A DNA stretch of 64,000 bases from Coniosporium tulheliwenetii. Taxonomy: Eukaryota > Ascomycota > Dothideomycetes. Both the position numbers and the translations under genes were made by a program. The notes under the pieces are model-generated. The model did not search any database, was not told the DNA's origin, and saw nothing but the letters and a program-made list of their open reading frames with translations. The stretch spans positions 797,780 through 861,779 of the forward strand of contig JAPDRP010000020.1 of assembly GCA_030247845.1 (NCBI GenBank), written 5' to 3'. The first letter of the stretch is position 1, and each line of letters opens with the position of its first letter. Below, in pieces: positions 57,611-64,000 of the stretch.

Positions 57611-60290
57611 AGTAATACTATACTTTTTACTTTTACTCTAAGGTAGGTATATCCCTTTAGAGGTATATCGACTAACTCTAAAGCTTAAAAGGCTCTAAAA
57701 GTCTGTTATGTATATTATTAGATCTAAAAAAGCTTTAAATTATATAAAAAATCTATTAAAATAGCCTTAGATTATACAAAAGAATACTATTATAAGTTAT
57801 AGAAAAGAGATAAAGGGGTTAAAGGGGAGGAATTTCTTTTATATAGAAGAAAAAAAAAAAAGAGGGTTTAACAGGGAGAACACCTCTTATAAAATATAGT
57901 AACTATTAAAAGTAAATAAATAATAGTAAATAAAGTAATATCTAGAGTATATATAATATATAAGAAGCTACACTAAGTTTTTAAATATATTAGCTGAAAT
58001 AGAAAGAAAGAAATCTAAATACTAAGTATTATATAAAGAATATACTAAATAATCAACTAGAGAAATAAAATAGAATAGTATAAAAGGAATAAAAACAGCT
58101 ATTAAAAGAATTATATAGTTAGCTAATTATTATAATACTTACTATAATTATCACGGTTTAGTCTTAGTGTTTTCTAGGATTCGGATCTTTTATTATTCCG
58201 AGATCACGTGCTTCTATACTAAGATATTCTACTCGTTTCGCTTATAGATCTTTCTATTCTTATATAATATCTTATATACTAGCTATTTAACTAAATTCTA
58301 TTATTCTAGCTCCCTAGCATCGTGATATCATATTACACTAACTAATTATCTCTTATTATAGCCCTACCACAGTCCGCTATAGCTCTTTTATTAGCAAATC
58401 TTTTTTATCTCCGAGTGTTTCTAAGCGCTCGGAGCTGTTGCGAGCGCTCGGAAATACTAAGCGAGTGTACCCGCTTGCGAGATAAAGCGGTTTTTATAAG
58501 CGCTTCCGAGATAGACTGGTTTTTACAAGTATAAGAGGATAGGCATCCTTAGAGTGATATGTAGCGATATGATAATAAGGCATGTACGGATAAATAATAC
58601 GTGAGGGTCGATAATAAACTAAATTCTATTAAGTTTTAATATGAAGAGATGAAGGCCATATACTATTACTTAGCTAGCATATCGCTGGCTGCAATCTCTA
58701 AGCTTTCTTTAGATCTTATAACTATCTTTCTCTTCTTATACAGCTGTTTTTAGCTAGTATTACGCCTACTCGTCGCCGTCGCGCGCTATATCTATAGTAT
58801 ATAATAGAGCGGCGGGATGCTAAGTAATATAAAAGGTTAGAGAAATAAGGCTGTGAAAGGAAATAAGCTTATAAAGGTAAATAAATAGCAAATTATAAGC
58901 CTTAGCGTGTATATAATATCGTACGTTCTCCTACATTTTTAAACTTCGTAATAATCTCTATAAACAACTAGCGTCTCGCCTGCTCCACTACTTTAGTTAC
59001 TATATTAAACGCCGGCACTCTTACTATAAGTTTTAGTTTTTAGAAACGCGTCTATCTTATGTTTCGCTTATACTAACCCTAGTAGAAAATAATTGCCGCG
59101 CACTTAGCACGCGCGACTATTAAGGCGCTTAAGCCTATTTATTTCTATTATACTAAGCATATTGTTAAAAGTGGCCGTAGTTTCTATATAAAGCTAGCGC
59201 TTAAGAAGTGTAGCTATTATAAGCGCCTTAATAAGAATCATGATCTAGTAAATCGCTAGTGTATTACCTATATTCTATTATTTTAAAGCTAACATGATGT
59301 AAAGTCCCTGTCGAATTTATTTCCCGCTTTAATAAGCTTTTCTATCTTTATAGTATAGCAGGTAGCCTATGTACTACTAGTAACGCTAGAGCTAACGTGG
59401 CTATTAAAAATCTTAAGAACGCCTAAAAGTCTTTTACTAAGGACATTAAGGTCTACCTCCGTGCTATTAGTAAGTAGAGGCTTTGCTATAAGCCTAAGGG
59501 TGAGAATCTAGCGCTCTTCTAAGTCTAGGAGCGCTAGAGGATTCGTAAGGTGCTTAAGAGCATGCTAGATGTAATATACTATAAGATAAGTGGCGTTTCA
59601 TAGTTATTTCCGCTACTTTTTACTAATATATTCCTAGGCTAGATTGCTTGCTATTAGAGCGGAGAATATGGAGGATAAGAAGAATAAGAAAGGAAATTGT
59701 AAGGATATATAGCGACTTATCCAACACTAGACTAATTCGGTTCATATTATGCTTTTTAGATGTTTTAATGCGGAGGGTAAGTCCTATACTTGTAATAAAG
59801 ATAGAAAAGAGGATGAGGAGAATAAGAAGGATAAGAGATAAGGAGATAGCCGATAAGAGCTCCGGCTTATTATTAGTTATAAAGAGTTAAGAGAATTATA
59901 TGTTACGGGCGGGCTATATACGCTTCGCTAGCTTTTTGCTAGCTTATAGCTTTCTAGGCGCTTACGCCCTCTTATAATACTACTCTATATATTCTTCTTA
60001 CTATTATTCTCCGTGATTATAGCTTAAACTAGACCTACTTTTCGCCTATATTTCTACTATAACTTATTCTAATATTTCTTAATAAGGTCTTTATTAATGT
60101 TATCTTATATAACCTACTTATTATACGCTTCTAACTAGCCTTTCTACTTAACTAGATATCTAATTACCCCTTATTACATTTTCTTATCTTTTAGCTCCTT
60201 AATAATATATTACTCTAAAGGCTTCTTCTCGCTAAAATCTACTAGACTAGGTATTAGCTCTCCGCTATTATTCTACTAGCGGTAGTATAG
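57611..60290. repeat. Unassigned AT-rich, RIP-textured block
   Basis: No terminal repeats or catalytic motif recognised. It contains an A-rich tract near 57848-57861, a cluster of GCGCTCGGA and CGAG motifs near 58415-58510, and a plus-strand coding-like remnant at about 59150-59300 (KLALKKCSYYKRLNKNHDLV). Frame 59648-59890 is an accident of purine-rich sequence. Confidence 0.5.
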
Positions 60291-60664
60291 TGTTACAAAT
60301 AAAGATGCGGGGCGCTAGGTAGTACTTAGTGCTAAGAAGTTATAGGGAGACTAAGCACTCTAGTATTACTAAGCCGTACTCGGTATGCTTAGTGCGATCG
60401 GGTACTAAGCACACTAAGTAGACTAAGTAGGGTACGAAGGTATAATAAGAAGCTCTAGTATATAGGAGACACCGTTTTCGTTTATTAGGACGGTGTGCTT
60501 AACTTAAATAAGAACCTAGCATTCTTTATAACTTAATCTAATCTCACTACGTGATATTAATCCTCGTCTTATTAACTATATCTTAGCACTATTCCTTCCT
60601 CCTTAATTAGGATCCTAACCTTTATAGTAACCTTTTATTATCTTATAATAACGCCTTATTACAC
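60291..60664 (+). repeat. 5' LTR of the telomere-truncated Gypsy copy
   Basis: 374 bp, colinear with the other family LTRs; the best-preserved 5' end (TGTTACAAATAAAG). Confidence 0.85.
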
Positions 60665-63600
60665 TTTAAGCACTATCTTTATGGAACACCTAGGATTAAT
60701 AACGTCGATATATCTACTATAGAATCCGTCGCGGGATAATCTAGAGGCTAGGTCGTAAGGGCTCCCTCTAATAAACCTATTAAAGTTAAGATCCTAGACG
60801 AGTATTATAAAAATAGGGCAAACTAAAAACGTTCCTACTCTAGTACGATCTATATATCTAGTATAACTAAGTAAGGTTCTAGAATAATCACGAAGTTATA
60901 TTCGTGGTTACCTACTTTAGAGGAAAAGCATTTAGGTGAATCTAACTATATCTTAGGGACTTCTTAGAGAATTCGGACTCTAACTAGGATCTAAAAACTA
61001 GGGCTATATTTACGAATATAGAATCTTTTAAAGAAAAATTTGCTAAATATTCGGAGATATTAACGCCGAATATATTATAGAGAGAGAACTTATAAGCCTA
61101 ATATAAAAAGGCTTAGCCGCGGTCTACACTGCCTAGTTCTAACTAGTTATAGTAAACACTAGTTAGGGCGATGTAGCTCTCATGGCGTAGTACTATAGAG
61201 AATTAAAGGAAAGCGTTAAGAATAACTTAGTGCGAGGAGAATAGCTAGACGAATTATAACCTATAATTAATACCTTAATTCGGATTAATAACCGTCTATA
61301 TAAGCGACGTATAGAGAAGGCCGGGAAAAGCGTACTAGTTGCTATAGATTATAAAAGTTAAGCGCTATAGAAAGCACGCTACGATCTATATAGGCTCTAA
61401 CCTATAGAATTAGATGCTACTAAAAGACGTTAGGAATGTTTTACTAAGAGAAAATTATAGAGGGGACGCATAGCGTCCTTTAGAAAGAAACCCTTTATAG
61501 GAAAATGCTTTAACTACGACCGCTTGGGATACCTTATATAGGACTATAGATAGCCTAAAAAGAAGTAAGTATTAGCTAAGACTAATAGTCCTAAGAAGAT
61601 AGGATAACTTATAACTACAATAACTAGGCACGATGCAATATCCTAGACCGCATACTATAATAACGGGTATTAGGTACACCTAAGTAATAAGAACGGCTCT
61701 AGATAGTTCCCGAAACTACTATAAGCTAAGTAAGCATTATAAGTCACTAAAAGAGAATAGAATGCTAAAAAATATATTTAACTGCTTACGATTTAAGCCC
61801 TAGGGCTAAGTACTAGCAAACCCTAATAAGAATAGCGACTAATAGAATTCTAGAAAATATAGACGGAGGTTCTAATAGCACCCGCCGTAAGGTAAAGTCC
61901 TAAACTAGATAAAGAGGAATCTCTGTTTAAGGAAATCTCGGAAATAGAATTAGAGGACTTCGAAATTTCCGAGCTAGCTCTAGATGCAGAACTAGAAGTA
62001 AGGGTACTATTAAGGAATCCTATTACTAGCGGGTATCCACCCGAGGTATAGTATTAGGCGTACTAAAACGTATATAAACTTATAGAAACCTAGACGGGGC
62101 AACTAGAATTTAAGGAAAATCTTACGAAGATTAAGATTAGATTAACCGTATATAAAGTATAGTAATAATTCGCTATAAGTTTCAGCGAGCTATATAGGAA
62201 AATCTACGACCTTATCTTAGAATAATTAGTTATAGTAACTAAACGCGTACGCTAGCTTAGGTAAATACTAGATAGCATGCCTTAAACCGGATATAAATAC
62301 TATAATATAGTGCGAGAACATCCGCCTATAAATGCGAGGTTTACTAGAGAAGGAGAATATATAACACCTAAGAAAGGATATATTCCCTAAGAACTTCGAT
62401 AGAAAGTCACAGCACTATAATAAGAATTCGTAGCTAGAGATTCTAAAATAAATCCGGGACACTAGATTAACCCTAGTAAATTTAACTATAATAGAATAGA
62501 GGTCCCTACCGGGAATAAGAGCTCTAGGAGCTTTATTTTAAAAAACTAGAAGGTCTTCTAGCTAGGAGGTCGATAGAAGCGCCTATTTAAAGACTTTTAA
62601 ATAAGTATAAGAGCATTTAGGTAGCCGGGTCGGACTACTAAAAGTATATCCTTACGGTAATATAATACGCTAGGACCCTCTAAGTATAGGTTAAGATTAG
62701 CTAATACTAGGCTAAGGCACTAATAGATTTAGGGGCTACTATAGACTTTATATCGCTATAGTTTATAAACCGCGTATAGATAGATCTATAAATAAAGCGC
62801 GATGCCTACTAAGTAATAGCGGTAGATACTTAACTATTAGGCTATAATTAGGGATTAGTAAACTAGGAAACTAAGGTGGTTAGGTTAAAGATCGGATCTT
62901 ATATCTAGGATATATAGTTCGATATCACGGTAATAGGAACTTATAATATAGTATTAGGATTACTATAGCTTAAAGACGTGAACCTAAAAGTAGACTAGAC
63001 ACGTAAGATATTAGACTTTTCTAAGGGAAAACTAGTCTAGATAAGCTATAAGATGCTAGAAGATAGTATAAAAATATATATAATCTCCGCTAAGAAACTT
63101 AAGTAAGAAGTTCGGAAGAATCCTAAGTAAGTATAGATCCTATAAAGTAAGCGATAAGAGTTCGCGTCTATTATAACCCTATTATTTATTCTGGATAAAT
63201 ATAAGGACTACGCGAGGCTATTTATAAATAAGGCCTAGACGAGACCCTACTAGCATATTAACTATAGGATTATATAATACCTATATAAGAAGGTAAGACA
63301 CTAGGGAAGTTAGCGATTTACCTACTATTACTAAAGAAGCTAGAGGCGCTCCGAGCGTACCTAAATAAGAATCTAAAGAAAGAATTTATATAGGAATCCT
63401 AGTTACCCGTAGGATATCCGATCCTATTTATTCTAAAAAAGGACGGAATATTACGACTATATATCGACTATCGGGGACTAAATAATATAACTATTAAAAA
63501 TAGTTATCCGTTACCTTTAATTTTGAAGTTATAGGATTGATTCTAAGGAGCTAAGTGGTTTAGTAAATTCGATATCCTAGGGGCATATAACCGGATTCGA

Positions 63601-63878
63601 ATTAAGGAAGGTAAAGAGTAGAAAATAGTAATAAGGACCCGTTTCGGACTCTATAAGTACTTAGTTATACTATTTAGGCTTACTAATGCTCCCGCCATGT
63701 TCTAGATATATATTAATAATGTTCTAAGGAAATACTTAGATGTGTTCGTGGTCATCTACCTTAATAATATACTAGTATATTCGAAGACTAAGGAAGAGTA
63801 TATATAATATATTAGATAAGTCTTAGAAGCGCTCTAATAAGCGGACTTAAGAATAAAACTAGAAAAGAACTAATTCCA
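60291..63878 (+). mobile_element. Second copy of the chromodomain Gypsy element, truncated by the telomere
   Basis: It starts with a complete 5' LTR (60291-60664, TGTTAC...ATTACA) and is colinear base for base with 32870-36458 of the full-length copy, through gag and into reverse transcriptase (WFSKFDILGAYNRIRI, YLNNIL). It ends at GAACTAATTCCATTA, where the full copy continues AATAGGAAATT. RIP-type stops are frequent. The 3' half and 3' LTR are missing. Confidence 0.93.
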
Positions 63879-64000
63879 TTAGGGTTAGGGTTAGGGTTAG
63901 GGTTAGGGTTAGGGTTAGGGTTAGGGTTAGGGTTAGGGTTAGGGTTAGGGTTAGGGTTAGGGTTAGGGTTAGGGTTAGGGTTAGGGTTAGGGTTAGGGTT
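63879..64000 (+). repeat. Telomere, (TTAGGG)n
   Basis: 122 bases, 20 perfect TTAGGG units plus TT, running to the window end with the G-rich strand 5' to 3' outward, as required for a right chromosome end. Confidence 0.98.

Noticed and set aside
59648..59890. 80-codon plus-strand frame rich in Arg/Ile
   Set aside because: Purine-rich repeat sequence in an AT-rich block; no domain, not gene-like.
57611..63878. Telomere-linked RecQ helicase gene
   Set aside because: No helicase motifs found on either strand; the terminal unit is a Gypsy element.

Overview
The window is the right-hand end of a chromosome of a filamentous ascomycete (Pezizomycotina). The evidence is short spliceosomal introns (about 50-130 nt, GTRNGT...YAG), a TTAGGG telomere array at the last 122 bases, fungal families such as CDK8/Ssn3, a fungal-type middle-homology transcription factor and GPI-anchored Cys-rich proteins, and large AT-rich blocks of transposons riddled with TAA/TAG codons, as left by repeat-induced point mutation (RIP). 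The species cannot be named from the sequence.

Layout. About 0.7-26.3 kb is ordinary gene-dense euchromatin: RIB1-like GTP cyclohydrolase II, the Mediator kinase CDK8/Ssn3, a MetE-like methyltransferase, a zinc formaldehyde/alcohol dehydrogenase, an old-yellow-enzyme oxidoreductase, free methionine-(R)-sulfoxide reductase (GAF type), a secreted SGNH esterase, a low-complexity repeat protein, a PlsC acyltransferase with a long Ala/Lys/Pro-rich tail, a small coiled-coil protein, a decayed SMP-30-like secreted propeller, a transcription factor without its zinc cluster, and homocysteine S-methyltransferase. Most lie on the minus strand. Exon borders given here come from reading splice sites and joining frames.

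From 26.4 kb to the telomere the sequence alternates between RIP-degraded repeats and small unique islands. Block 1 (26.4-49.46 kb) contains a Tc1/mariner relic, two solo LTRs and a three-level nest: a hAT transposon (28892-49464, 8-bp target duplication) split by a Ty3/Gypsy element (31091-48569, 4-bp duplication), which is split by a chromodomain Gypsy element (32870-39658, 5-bp duplication). Island 1 (49.5-51.5 kb) carries a secreted GPI-anchored Cys-rich protein. Block 2 (51.54-55.1 kb) is a piggyBac-like relic carrying a solo LTR. Island 2 (55.1-57.6 kb) carries an intact flavohemoglobin with a mitochondrial-type leader. Block 3 (57.6-60.29 kb) is unassigned degraded sequence, followed by a second copy of the chromodomain Gypsy element cut off inside its reverse transcriptase by the telomere at 63879.

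Functionally the left half is mostly housekeeping and redox or one-carbon/sulfur metabolism (methionine synthesis by two routes, methionine sulfoxide repair, flavin synthesis and flavin enzymes). I see no operon-like logic and no secondary-metabolite cluster. The strongest observations are structural: a telomere seeded inside a retrotransposon, the fully dated transposon nest, an apparently fresh MITE in a transcription-factor promoter, and several one-base homopolymer deletions that break otherwise good genes and may be assembly errors.
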